Below, piece after piece: positions 47,035 through 58,490 of a stretch of 64,000 nt of DNA. This stretch comes from Congeria kusceri (lineage: Eukaryota > Mollusca > Bivalvia > Myida > Dreissenidae), in contig CM051026.1 in assembly GCA_027627225.1 (NCBI GenBank), positions 9,901,425 through 9,965,424 of the forward strand. Reading direction: 5' to 3'. Position 1 is the stretch's first letter. Every line of letters starts with the position of its first letter. The position numbers were made by a program, and so were the translations under genes. The notes under the pieces were generated by a model. The model was not told where the DNA came from. It did no database searches and saw nothing but the letters and a program-made list of their open reading frames with translations.

Positions 47035-47322
47035 GGTAATTTCACTGAACAACTCTTTCTCGAAATCTTCAAACCTGACCCACAGCCTCAATTTTCCAGT
47101 AAAGAGATTGTACATCATACGTCAGAACAGGAGAGATCAATCACTACATGTACCATGGGAGATCAGTTATAACAGGCATTCGTCAGAACAGGAGAGATCA
47201 ATCATCACAAGGTAGTTCAATTATAAAAGGCGACTCACTGATTGAAAAGTGATATCTCATAACGGATGATCAATTGCATCAGGTTTGAAGATTTCGAGAA
47301 AGAGTTGTTCAGTGAAATTACC
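47035..47322. repeat. perfect 44-bp inverted repeat with 200-bp spacer
   Basis: 47035-47078 (GGTAATTTCACTGAACAACT … CAAACCTGA) is the exact reverse complement of 47279-47322. The spacer holds two direct copies of CGTCAGAACAGGAGAGATC (near 47120 and 47180). Perfect identity over 44 bp in such a diverged neighbourhood suggests a recent origin or constraint. Confidence 0.9.
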
Positions 47323-47914
47323 ACAAGCTATAGGTGACTGTGTCTGTGATTTTGACTAGCAGAAAGAGAATGCAAGTAGTTATGACTTCTTAAGATAGTG
47401 TTTGCGATTTAAAGGGTCATATCGACGGTACATGCAGATCAACAATAACATTTGCAAAAAAAACAACAGCCTTGTTTCTATAAACAGTTGACAAATATAT
47501 ACAACTCGGTGGTCATCGGTGACACTATCGTGGGCACGGGAAAATTAGTAGCAGTAGTAAAATCGATACGAATGGAATGTATGTGTTGTACCTTTACAGC
47601 AATTTTTTTAGCATAATTTTTTTTATATCCTATTTAACATTGCTATCTTAAGATAAACAATGTATACAATGTAACAATGTATAACACAAGAAAACAACAA
47701 CAGACTTACGGTATATTCATAGAGTTAATAAAGTTACGATGTTTTCCCATTTATCTCGAAAAGTAGTTTTTTTTGGTATGTTTTTTTGCAGGTCATTATA
47801 TTTTATATTGTCTTATATGTATTGCTTAAATGACAGAGGTTAGTTCACAACTATCTGGAATGGTAGAATGCTGAACATTCTTTCCACAATTCATATGCAT
47901 ATATCAAAATAGCC
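47323..47914. other. no supported gene
   Basis: AT-rich; nothing recognised. Confidence 0.5.
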
Positions 47915-48066
47915 ACTGTTATTTTCCAGATCGCATTAACATTAACTACTCTGTTAATCAAAGTTCGAAGATATATTCTAACATGACACGCGCAGTTTTC
48001 TATTGACAAAGAACACAATTCACAATTGTTAAACTATCAATAAATAACCCGAAAAAAATAGTTCCA
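47915..48066 (-). repeat. foldback-associated flanking repeat, reversed copy
   Basis: ATTCTAACATGACACGC, TCTATTGACAAAGAACA, TTGTTAAACTATCAATAAA and AATAGTTCCAAAAC are the reverse complement of the 6890-7018 repeat. It ends about 10 bases before array element E. Confidence 0.55.
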
Positions 48067-48076
48067 AAACTAAACA

Positions 48077-48990
48077 TGAGCTGTTGGAGGACAGCGCGCT
48101 TGACTTTTCTTGTGCTTGTCAGAGTTACTGGCTTTTTTTTATAAAACAAGAAATAGGGAAATTCCACAAAAACCAAATTTTTCGAACAAGATGCATTGAA
48201 GTCAGTATATCAATAAAATTTTTAGTAATGGTGATCTTGACCTTGACCCCACCAACCCCATATGCAATCCCAAGCAAGGTCTCGATATAAGGTATCTATT
48301 TATTAAGTTTCATTAAAAATCTCAAATGTTTTCTCAAGCTACTGAGCGTAAATTGTTTGTCTGTTTTTAGTAACGGTGACCTTGACCCCACCCACCCCAT
48401 ATGCAATCCCAAGCGAAGTCTAGATATAAGATATCTATGTATGATGTTTCATTAAAATATCTGAATGTGTTTTCAAGCTATTGAGCGGAAACCATATTTT
48501 ATTTTTAGTAACGGTGACCTCAACTTTGACCCCCACCCACCCTATATGCAATCCCAAGCGAGGTCTCGATATAAGGTATCTATTAAGTTTCATTAAAATA
48601 TCTCAATGCATTCTCAAGTTATTGAGCGGAAACCGTTTTTCTATTTTTAGTAATAGTGACCTTGACCATGACCCCACCCACCCCTTATGCAATCTAAAGC
48701 AAGGTCTCGATTTAAGGTATCTATGTATTAAGTTCATCAAAATATCTCAATGTGTTCTCAAGTTATTGATCGGAAATCGTTTTTCTATTTAAGTTACAGT
48801 GACCTTGACCTTATACACAATTCTAAGTGAGGTCTTGTTATAAGGTACGAATGTATTAAGATTCATTAAAATCTCAATGCGTTCTCAAGTTATTAAGCGG
48901 AAACCGTTTTTCTATTTTTAGTAACCTTGACTTTGACCCCACCAACCCCATATGCAATCCCAAGCGAGGTCTCGATATATAGAGGATAGT
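48077..48990. mobile_element. array-type element E (right end missing)
   Basis: The left end, TGAGCTGTTGGAGGACAGCG and CGCTTGACTTTTCTTGTGCT, is the same as element D. About six units of 140 bp share GGTGACCTTGACCCCACC, CCCCATATGCAATCCCAAGC, GAGGTCTCGATATAAGGTAT and TGAGCGGAAACCG. Each unit brings a TGACCTTGA or similar line. It stops near 48985 without a GAGCTAAAAA end. Confidence 0.8.
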
Positions 48991-49596
48991 TGTTTGTTTT
49001 CGGTGTGATAATGCATGATATCGTCACCGGAAAGGGAGACAACAAGGTATTTAACACACTACGCACAAGACTGACCTCTGCTACATGTACTTTCAATGCA
49101 CCATCGTTAATTTGTATGCAATAAAATATGCAACATACTAGTGACCAGCACAAACAGAAATACACACACATCTTTAAGAATTGTCATATTATGTAATAAC
49201 TTGCAGATTTGCATAAAAAGATAATTTGATTGTTAGGGTTTTAATCGGATTTATAGCTTTATTGATAATATTTAGTAGAAGTTAAATTACTATTTATCCA
49301 CTGATAAGGTTTAATTGTTCTGATTGGGGGTTCCAGCCAGTGGTGTCAGTAGCGATACTTGATTTCAATATGCGTGTACTAAAGACTCTATCAGCTCAGA
49401 TTTAAAACGTTCCAGGCACTCCTATGAAGGGCGCATACATTTATTGATGTTTGATTAAAAAATGTGTCTTTCACCATCAACATAGGATCATGTTTGGCAT
49501 TCAACTGTTATCACGATTGCCAAATCATTACAATATCAACATCGTGGCAACACGATACCATAATAGTGGTAGTGTAACCATTTTCGCGCTGAATGC
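48991..49596. other. no supported gene
   Basis: AT-rich; nothing recognised. Confidence 0.5.
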
Positions 49597-49600
49597 TTAA

Positions 49601-49979
49601 AGGGACCTGTTCACAGATTGGCAATTGACAATTTTCAAATGTCTGTCAAAGATCCCAAAACAACAAATACATATTTTGTCGTTTACGAAAAATGAAATGG
49701 ACAAAATTATGACGCGTTTGTAACGCTTTTCATCTGTATTTTGGAAAACATGAGTATCACTTAAATAGCGTTAAAATTTTATTACAATGATAGTAAGTCA
49801 GAATGGCAGAGTGGTTAGCACGACAGATTTTTGATCCCAGGTTCGAGTTCCGGCTCAGGCAAATTTTTTGTTCTTTATATAATATTTGTTTTTGGTTAGT
49901 CCATCTGCTTTAGATTTTTCATTTTAGACATTAAATGATTATTTTTTTCAAATATATGAACATCTGTGAACAAGTCCTT
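49601..49979 (+). mobile_element. intact TTAA-flanked MITE with tRNA-like core
   Basis: Inverted termini (AGGGACCTGTTCACAGATT left; AAGGACTTGTTCACAGATG read inward from the right) are each bordered by TTAA (49597-49600, 49980-49983). The length is 379 bp. A tRNA-like block at about 49800-49865 has an A-box-like AATGGCAGAGTGGTTAGCAC and a B box GGTTCGAGTTCC. TTAA duplications are the hallmark of piggyBac-type insertion, although the end sequence is not a classic piggyBac end. Other copies are at 22027-24778 and 37073-37385. Confidence 0.8.
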
Positions 49980-50049
49980 TTAAGGGTGACCTCGTCTGTG
50001 ATTGAGTCTTATCTGCAACCCATGCTATAATAGTTTTTACAATTCAAGT

Positions 50050-50285
50050 ATCAACCAATCTGTCAAGTTCATGTCCCAGACCCAACCCAGTCAATATTCA
50101 GTGTGACAGTAACCTGTGACGACCAAAGCAACCAATCTGTCAAGTTCATGTCCCAGACCCAACCCAGTCAATATTTCAGTGTGACAGTAACCTGTGATGA
50201 CCAAAGCAACCAATCTGTCAAGTTCATGTCCCAGACCCAACCCAGTAAATATTCAGTGTGACAGTAACCTGTGATGACCAAAGAA
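50050..50285. repeat. three tandem 78-bp units
   Basis: Three nearly identical copies of AACCAATCTGTCAAGTTCAT, GTCCCAGACCCAACCCAGT and GTGTGACAGTAACCTGTGA follow one another. Differences are limited to single bases. Confidence 0.93.
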
Positions 50286-50548
50286 CAGGGTTCATTTACT
50301 GTGACACTTTGTTCAATCATAGTAAACATATTTGCCAATTATATGAATAATCAAATCACGTATGCCCTAAATAAAATCTGACATTTGCACACATTCCACA
50401 AACAAACGTAAAAACACACCAAAAAGAGTTCACAAAAGACTCTGTGACAAAGGCAAAACAAGGGTAAACTGAACAGTGAATGAAACAAAAGTTGAGAAAA
50501 CACTGTAGCTGTAATAGGAACAGGACAAGTGGAGGACTGGGACTAAAA
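50286..50548. other. no supported gene
   Basis: Short AT-rich spacer between repeats; nothing recognised. Confidence 0.4.
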
Positions 50549-51840
50549 CAAGAGGGCCATAAGGCCCTTGGTCGCTCACCTGAGAGCCTAAGGAACTAAA
50601 ATGTTCTGAGAAAGTTACATGAAGAATCAGCTAAAAATGTGGCCTCTCAAGTTTTCACAAGCTTTATATTCAATTTGACCTAGTGAACTAGTTTTTGACC
50701 ACACATGATCCATTTTCGAATTCAGCCAAGTTATCATTAGAACAAATATTCTGGCCAAGTTTCATGAAGATTGGGCAATAAATGTGGCCTCTAGCGTTCA
50801 CAAGCTTTTTCAAGTTTTCAATATAGCGACATAAGGAAAACTGCCCCGCCGCCCCCTGGCGACCATGTTTTTCAACTGAACTATTTTCAAACTTAGTCGA
50901 GATAGCATCAGAACAAAATGTTTGAGCAAGTTTCATGTTGATTGGGCAACAAATGTGATTGATAGAGTGTTCGCAAGCTTTCTCTATAGACATATAAGGA
51001 AAACTGCCACCCCTGGCGTCCATGTTTTTCAACGAAGCGGAACCATTTTCAAACTCGGCCAAGATACCATAAGAACAAATATTCCGAGAAAATTTCATGC
51101 TGATTGGGCAAAACATGTAATTTATAGAGTGTTCACAAGCTTTTTCTATTGACATATAAGATATATAAGGAAAATGACCCCCATTCCCCTTCTAGCGGGC
51201 ATGTTTTCAATGGAGCGGAACCATTTTCAAATTAGGCCGAGATATCATAAGAACAAATATTCTGAGCAAGTTTCATGTTGATTGAGCAAAAGTGTGACTT
51301 CTAGAGTGTTCACAAGCTTTTTCTACATCCATATAAGAAAAACTGCCCCACCTCCCCTGGCGGCCATGTTTTACAATGGAGCGGAACCATTTTCGAACTC
51401 GGTTGAGATATCATAAGAACAAATATTCTGAGCAAGTTTCATGTTTATTGGGCAAAAAATGTGATTTATAGAGTGTTCACAAGCTTTTTCTATGGACATA
51501 TAAGTAAAATGCTTCCCCCCCACCCCAAGGCGGCCATGTTTTTAACCGGAGCGGAACCATTTTCAAACTCGGGCGAGATACAGTTAGAACAAATGTTCTG
51601 AGCAAGTTTTATGTTGATTGGGCAAAAAATATTACTTCTAAAGTGTTCACAAGCTTTTATTAAATTTGACCTAGTGACCTAGTTTTGACGCCACATGACC
51701 CAGTTTCAAAATGTTTATGATCAATTGCGACAAATATTCTGATCAAGTTTCATGAAGATTGGCCAATAAATGTGGCCTCTAGAGTGTTCACAAGGTTAAT
51801 GTTGACGATGCGCGATGGATAAAAGGCGATCACAAGAGCT
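50549..51840. mobile_element. array-type element G
   Basis: The left end ACAAGAGGGCCATAAGGCCC and GGTCGCTCACCTGAGAG matches F1, F2 and H. The 160-180-bp units are of the same type (CATATAAGGAAAACTGCC, GGCGACCATGTTTTTCAA). The right side ends AAAGGCGATCACAAGAGCTA and lacks the usual TGTGCTCAGGTGA. That end is duplicated (about 51834-51890, GAGCTAAAAAGAAGAAATGA twice) and runs into the next minisatellite. Confidence 0.8.
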
Positions 51841-51886
51841 AAAAAGAAGAAATGAATGAGCACAAGAGCTAAAAAGAAGAAATGAA

Positions 51887-54008
51887 TGAGCACATGTCAT
51901 TGTCCCTGACTGTCGAGCACATGTCATTGTCCCTGACTGTCGAGCACATGTCATTGTCCCTGACTGTCGAGCACATGTCATTGTCCCTGACTGTCGAGCA
52001 CGTCATTGTCTCTGACTGTCGAGCAAATGTCATTGTCCCTGACTGTCGAGCACGTCATTGTCCCTGACTGTCGAGCACATGTCATTGTCCCTGACTGTCG
52101 AGCACATGTCATTGTCCCTGACTGTCGAGCACGTCATTGTCCCTGACTGTCGAGCACATATCATTGTCCCTGACTGTCGAGCACATGTCATTGTCCCTGA
52201 CAGTCGAGCACATATCATTGTCCCTGACTGTCGAGCACGTCATTGTCCCTGACTGTCGAGCACATGTCATTGTCCCTGACTGTCGAGCACATATCATTGT
52301 CCCTGACTGTCGAGCACGTCATTGTCCCTGACTGTCGAGCACATGTCATTGTCCCTGACTGTCGAGCACATGTCATTGTCCCTGACTGTCGAGCACATGT
52401 CATTGTCCCTGACTGTCGAGCACATATCATTGTCCCTGACTGTCGAGCACATATCATTGTCCCTGACTGTCGAGCACATATCATTGTCCCTGACTGTCGA
52501 GCACGTCATTGTCCCTGACTGTCGAGCACATATCATTGTCCCTGACTGTCGAGCACATATCATTGTCCCTGACTGTCGAGCACGTCATTGTCCCTGACTG
52601 TCGAGCACATATCATTGTCCCTGACTGTCGAGCACATGTCATTGTCCCTGACTGTCGAGCACATATCATTGTCCCTGACTGTCGAGCACGTCATTGTCCC
52701 TGACTGTCGAGCACATGTCATTGTCCCTGACTGTCGAGCACATGTCATTGTCCCTGACTGTCGAGCACGTCATTGTCCCTGACTGTCGAGCCATATCATT
52801 GTCCCTGACTGTCAAGCACGTCATTGTCCCTGACTGTCGAGCACATGTCATTGTCCCTGACTGTCGAGCACGTCATTGTCCCTGACTGTCGAGCACATGT
52901 CATTGTCCCTGACTGTCGAGCACATATCATTGTCCCTGACTGTCGAGCACGTCATTGTCCCTGACTGTCGAGCACGTCATTGTCCCTGACTGTCGAGCAC
53001 ATATCATTGTCCCTGACTGTCGAGCACGTCATTGTCCCTGACTGTCGAGCACATGTCATTGTCCCTGACTGTCGAGCACGTCATTGTCCCTGACTGTCGA
53101 GCACATGTCATTGTCCCTGACTGTCGAGCACATGTCATTGTACCTGACTGTCGAGCACATGTCATTGTCCCTGACTGTCGAGCACGTCATTGTCCAAGAC
53201 TGTCGAGCACATATCATTGTCCCTGACTGTCGAGCACATATCATTGTCCCTGACTGTCGAGCACATATCATTGTCCCTGACTGTCGAGCACGTCATTGTC
53301 CCTGACTGTCGAGCACGTCATTGTCCCTGACTGTCGAGCACATATCATTGTCCCTGACTGTTGAGCACATGTCATTGTCCCTGACTGTCGAGCACGTCAT
53401 TGTCCCTGACTGTCGAGCACATATCATTGTCCCTGACTGTCGAGCACATGTCATTGTCCCTGACTGTCGAGCACATATCATTGTCCCTGACTGTCGAGCA
53501 CATATCATTGTCCCTGACTGTCGAGCACATATCATTGTCCCTGACTGTCGAGCACATATCATTGACACTGACTGTCGAGCACACGTCATTGTCCCGGACT
53601 GTCGAGCACGTCATTGTCCCTGACTGTCGAGCACGTCATTGTCCCTGACTGTCGAGCACATGTCATTGTCCCTGACTGTCGAGCACATATCATTGTCCCT
53701 GACTGTCGAGCACATATCATTGTCCCTGACTGTCGAGCACATATCGTTGTCCCTGACTTTTGTGCACATATCATTGTCCCTGACTGTCGAGCACATATCA
53801 TTGTCCCTGACTGTCGAGCACATATCATTGTCCCTGACTGTCGAGCACACATCATTGTCCCTGACTGTTGAGCACATATCATTGTCCCTGACTGTCGAGC
53901 ACACGTTTATTGTCCCTGACTGTTGAGCACATATCATTGTCCCTGACTGTCGAGCACATATCATTGTCCCTGACTGTCGAGCACACGTCATTGTCCCTGA
54001 CTCTCGAG
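51887..54008. repeat. 25/27-bp minisatellite (GAGCACATGTC family)
   Basis: About 80 units with the core CATTGTCCCTGACTGTCGAG. Three main spellings alternate: GAGCACATGTC (27 bp), GAGCACATATC (27 bp) and GAGCACGTC (25 bp). The 25-bp form often recurs after two 27-bp forms, giving a frequent 79-bp super-period. Units are otherwise almost invariant for 2.1 kb, with drift only at the right end. Overlapping short frames on both strands (VEHMSLSLT and the like) are by-products of the period. Confidence 0.95.
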
Positions 54009-55399
54009 CAAATTCATAGAAAAATTTTGATTTTTGCAATGATACATTTATTTGATTAAACTATAACTTGTAAAAACCAGCTTAACTGCCACAAGACGCA
54101 CATCAACGGTTACTCAACACTTCTTAAAACTAGCGAATGTTTCTGTGAATGAAACGCACAGCAGAATAGCAGTTTGCGAGCTTAAACTTAAAATACTTTG
54201 TACATATTTTCCAGTAGGTTTACTTATTAAAACCAGTACTTTTAAAATGAATGGAATTTAATAGTTTGATTTATTCACACATGTGAACTCCATAAATATA
54301 GCTTGGCTTGTGCTTTTGTAATTCTTATTCCTAGTTTTATTGCATGTGAATACATACATTATTTAGGAGTACCGAGACATTCACATATGATATATGATAG
54401 ACTGACTACAACTAAAAGTACAACAATAATGCATGGGAGATCACTGTGGAAGTTTTAGTTTGAGTAGTCTAACAAGAGTTCTCTCCCTGGAATAATAAGA
54501 GCCAAGAAATCTGCACTGAAATATATTTCCACATTCAACCAAACTGCTAGCTGCTTCCTGATTTATCAAAATCACATACATTTAACACAATACTACACAT
54601 ATTCATGCAATTGTGCAAAACTGTAACCCAAAGAGAATGATGTATTCTAAGGTATTCTAAGGTATCTGAAAACATAGTGTGCACTTAATTATGGTAATAC
54701 TATTTATTAATAACTGGATTCATATCCTAGATTGGTTATATGCCCCTTCTGCAGAAATCCAATCAACATATTAATGCAATTCAAAAGACGTGCTAAACAG
54801 ATTAAAATCTGGTGAGACAGAGACTGAATATACATTTGTAGCGATGGTAATAAACAGGTAAAACAATGTCACATGAAAATGTATTATCACTTGATGAGGT
54901 ACTTAAATATGATATTAGTTCATGACTGGTATTTAGTACCAGGTATTTTTCTATCCAGATATCTGAATGCTTGTAAGCAGCCCACATTCTATTATCCGCT
55001 GACATGGTAGTTGACCTAATTTGGTGCAAGGTCAACATTGTTCAACCATTTCATTTATATCATTTATAACATCGCATAAGACGTTAACTTCTGCAACCTA
55101 ACCAACATCACGGACATGTCACCCACCTACTAGCAGTCTAAATACTACAAATCCCTCGACATCGATCATGATGAAATTATTTGTATTCAAAAAGAATTTA
55201 CAATAACTGCGGTGTAGCTCGTCCGGTCTGTACCTGATAATTTTTAATGGTCACACGCAATATTAGCATGTTTATCAATACAGTATAGTTAATTGACATT
55301 TTTTCACCAATAGATTTTATTCTTCTGATCTGACTTATTGAAATTTTGAATATTTGCTTATTATAATACGGTCATGGTCTGAATAATTAAGTCTTGTAT
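54009..55399. other. no supported gene
   Basis: AT-rich, with only short open frames. Confidence 0.5.
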
Positions 55400-56340
55400 T
55401 TCATAAAAGACAATTTGGTGATGGACCACATTCAACACAGGAGAGATTCCTTATACGGTAGCTTACCAATCACTTACTAAGATATGCTTAATTGTTAATA
55501 GGAACACGCTTTGGGTCAACATTTCGCAAACCATATAGTATATATGTTCCAGACAGTTCTGAACAAGTCTTACCTACGCTTCAGTCAATCCCCGGTGGGA
55601 CTTGAAATTCAGTGTCTCCAGTCAGCACCCTGTCTGTCTGTCAGTTACTTCCAGTGAGCTGATATGGTATGCCCTAGGACCCCAAGCACTGCATTCCTAC
55701 TTTGTTGCTGTGCACCTAAATATTAAAGTACCCAGCATGCAACAACATCATCCCCTAAGACATGAGCAAAATAATGTCATTTGTAACAAGACCTTTATCT
55801 TGGGAAAAAACAACTTTGGGGAAGTCAAACAAAGGACAATAATGTCAAATACTGAAGAGTACTTGTGTTCTACACTTTATTGCAAAACCTGCAATTTTAT
55901 AACTACTGATTCACTTAAAAATGTGATCAGACAAATGGGTAGCCTGATGGACAGGAATATGCATAAATGAAAACAGACAGCCGTATTTCAATAATAATAA
56001 TAAGGTATGATTATGAATAAAATAAGTTGGGAACTTACACATTTCATGTGAGACACCCTGGCTGGGACACTCCTTACTGCCTCGTGGCTGTGCAGGCTAG
56101 CAGGTTCCATACCTATCTGTAGAAGATATGAGAGTAGTTATACAACCAGCCATGTCAAACAAACTTTAATTAGCCTATATTGTCTGGAAAATTATTGCCG
56201 TTACTGGTTCATGGTAAGGTGCTGGGTGTGGTTTCTGCTATATGACTGGGACCTCTATTCATATACAGGATGTGGACATGTCATCTGTCTGAAAGTCACC
56301 AAGTACTGGTTCTACCGAGGAAACTGACTCAAAAGCGTAT
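55400..56340. repeat. duplicated block, copy 2 (with 18595-19640)
   Basis: It shares CAACACAGGAGAGATTCC, GCTTAATTGTTAATAGGAAC, GTGTCTCCAGTCAGCACCCT, CTGATATGGTATGC and GTGGCTGTGCAGG with copy 1 in the same order. The exon-like segment (about 56040-56105, minus) keeps the same open frame as copy 1. The other exon-like segment (about 55575-55710) has stops. A single 43-bp-minisatellite-like unit (AAGTACTGGTTCTACCGAGG, near 56295) lies at the right margin, as a diverged one does in copy 1 near 19605. Confidence 0.65.
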
Positions 56341-57892
56341 GAATATGCCTCAGAAATGGACACATAGGAGCAAATCTGTGATCAATTTCAAGGACACTAC
56401 TGCTGTCAGTCCATGTGCCTACATTTTCCAGACCTAAATTTTTTTACTACTTAACATAGGAACAATGGTCCACACATCTAGGACTTGAATAAAAAATCCA
56501 TTGACAGTATGTCACATAAATCACATGCATATATAAAATAAGATTCATCTATATCTTCTATCTGTGTACGAGACAGTATGCTGTTTAGCAGAGTAGCATC
56601 CGTTAGGCCATGTAGGCCGCGACATACACATTTTTCGGAAAGAATTAAAAAAAAGCCAAATATACAATAAAAATCCATAGTTTCCGGGGTTTGTGTATGT
56701 GGGGATTTCAGTACATATAATTGTTCACATCTATTTGTGTTGTTTGATTCATTTAACTGCAAGTATATTAATGATAACACTTCAAAATGATGTGATGGTA
56801 CCAATTTATACACCAACAAGCATCTCCCAACACCTTCCGTAAACAAAAAGAAATGACAGGGCAACGCACTCCCCTATACAATGCCACTGAATAACATATA
56901 AAGTGGCCTACACATATTTTGGGACCAAGCCCCGCTGTTGCTTTCTGAACGCTGCAGAAATAGATAATGCTAAATTAACTCGTAAAGTCAATGATTGCAT
57001 TTTCAATAACAAATATATTTAATTACATGCACATGTTTTGTAGATGAAATGCCCAGTCTCTATGACTTTTGTACTGAGTGAAATAAAACAAATACCTTCA
57101 TCTCATGTAAATCTATTAAAGAACTGTATAACTTGTAACAAAAGCAGACATGGCAGGATTTTATTACAACAAGGAATGCACTGGGCAATACTAACAATGT
57201 ATTAACTGCCCAGATATTTCAGCAGATTTTGAAAACCAGGAGTCAAATGACCCCTGACTTGAAATGTCCACGGTCTAAAAGAAAATTCTTTGGGTCAAAC
57301 TACTGAAGTAACAGATATTTAGTTTCTTCATACTGGTTACCCACGAGAACTCGCGCAGAAAAGTAGTACCGGACGGCGGAAGTACGGATGAACATAGAGC
57401 ATGATGGATAAAATTGTCAGGCAAATGCTTCTGACATCCTGAAAAACTGAATGGCAGTTGGATAAGAATTCGGACAGACAAAGCGGCAACTATATATGCC
57501 CCCCCCCCCCGCCCTCTTCAGGGACCATAAAAATGTGTCCAATTAGCTTGCATCAAAAAGCAGGATACTGCATCTTTTCAAATTCCTGAGCTGAGCTGAG
57601 CTTATACGGCGAAGAGCATAATTTGTATGCTACACATTTATATAGTTGTGAGTAGCATGTAGCCGTATCCTCTCCTTCAACAATATTTTTCGAGTCAATA
57701 GTCCAGTTGACCTTGTAAGGGAAGTGGATTGTTGCCAATGGCCTGGCAATTCAACAACTTAACACACAGATTAATAAATCTTATCACAAAACCGAATTCA
57801 TGTTATGTTGAGAGTGTCTATTTTATTTTTGACATTCTATTTTTCTACTTTATGACTTACTACTCACTTCACTACTGCCATGCGTGTACTGA
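56341..57892. other. no supported gene
   Basis: A 128-codon minus-strand open frame (56478-56864) is the longest here. It has no recognised domain and no convincing splice partners. A poly-C run (near 57500) is present. Confidence 0.4.
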
Positions 57893-57962
57893 GGGTCGGG
57901 CGCGAAACTGTTGTATCTGATATAGACATGTTAAGTAGATACAACAGTTTCATGCTCAACCC
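57893..57962. repeat. strong hairpin (imperfect 26-bp stem, 18-base loop)
   Basis: GGGTCGGGCGCGAAACTGTT at the left pairs with AACAGTTTCATGCTCAACCC at the right. The inner 15 bp (GAAACTGTTGTATCT/AGATACAACAGTTTC) are perfect. The size and shape are within the range of animal microRNA precursors, but a short foldback repeat would look the same. No second copy was noticed in this window. Confidence 0.5.
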
Positions 57963-58029
57963 GCGGTGTAGAAAAAGCAAAATGTTGTTAGTGAACCGTC
58001 TTAGAATATAGGTCTATGTCTATGTCTAT

Positions 58030-58490
58030 GCTGCAATGTCACATAATTATGCCAAACTTCAAACTTGACCTTCCTGTTATGCCTACTAACACTTTTTTAA
58101 AGTTTCATAATGATAGCACAAAAACTTCTCAAGTTAGTGTCTGCACAAGCCTTATTTGAACTTATTTAGTTAAAAAGGGGACATAACTCAAGTACGATAA
58201 GAGCCATTATGCCGACAATTGAACTTAACCTTCCTTTTAGGCCTACTAACAGTAACACATCCATAAAGTTTAGAAAGATTGAACAAAAACTTTTTCAAGT
58301 TGTTGTCTGCACAAGCCTTAGCTCAACTAATTTTTTATGAAAGGGGCATAACTCAAGTACAATATGAGCAATTATGCTGAAAACCGAACTTGATCTTGCT
58401 TTTATGATTACAAAAACTATTGAAAAATTGTATGAAGATTGTACAAAAGTATTTTAGTTATTGTTTGCAAAAGCCTTATTGAACTAATTT
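58030..58490. repeat. array-type repeat, CATAACTCAAGTAC family
   Basis: About three diverged units of roughly 165 bp with GGGCATAACTCAAGTACAAT, ACTTAACCTTCCTTTTAGGC and TTGTCTGCACAAGCCTTA. Confidence 0.75.

Noticed and set aside
49800..49865. Functional tRNA gene
   Set aside because: A-box and B-box motifs are present, but the acceptor and anticodon stems do not pair properly. The same block recurs inside MITE copies.
51887..54008. CRISPR-like regular repeat
   Set aside because: There are no unique spacers between repeats, units are contiguous, and the context is eukaryotic.
51796..54039. Dozens of short overlapping frames
   Set aside because: They are products of the 25/27-bp minisatellite; frame shifts at each 25-bp unit rule out one protein.
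56478..56864. 128-codon minus-strand frame as a gene
   Set aside because: It has no recognisable domain and no defensible splice sites. Such a length is possible by chance in one frame of a 64-kb window.
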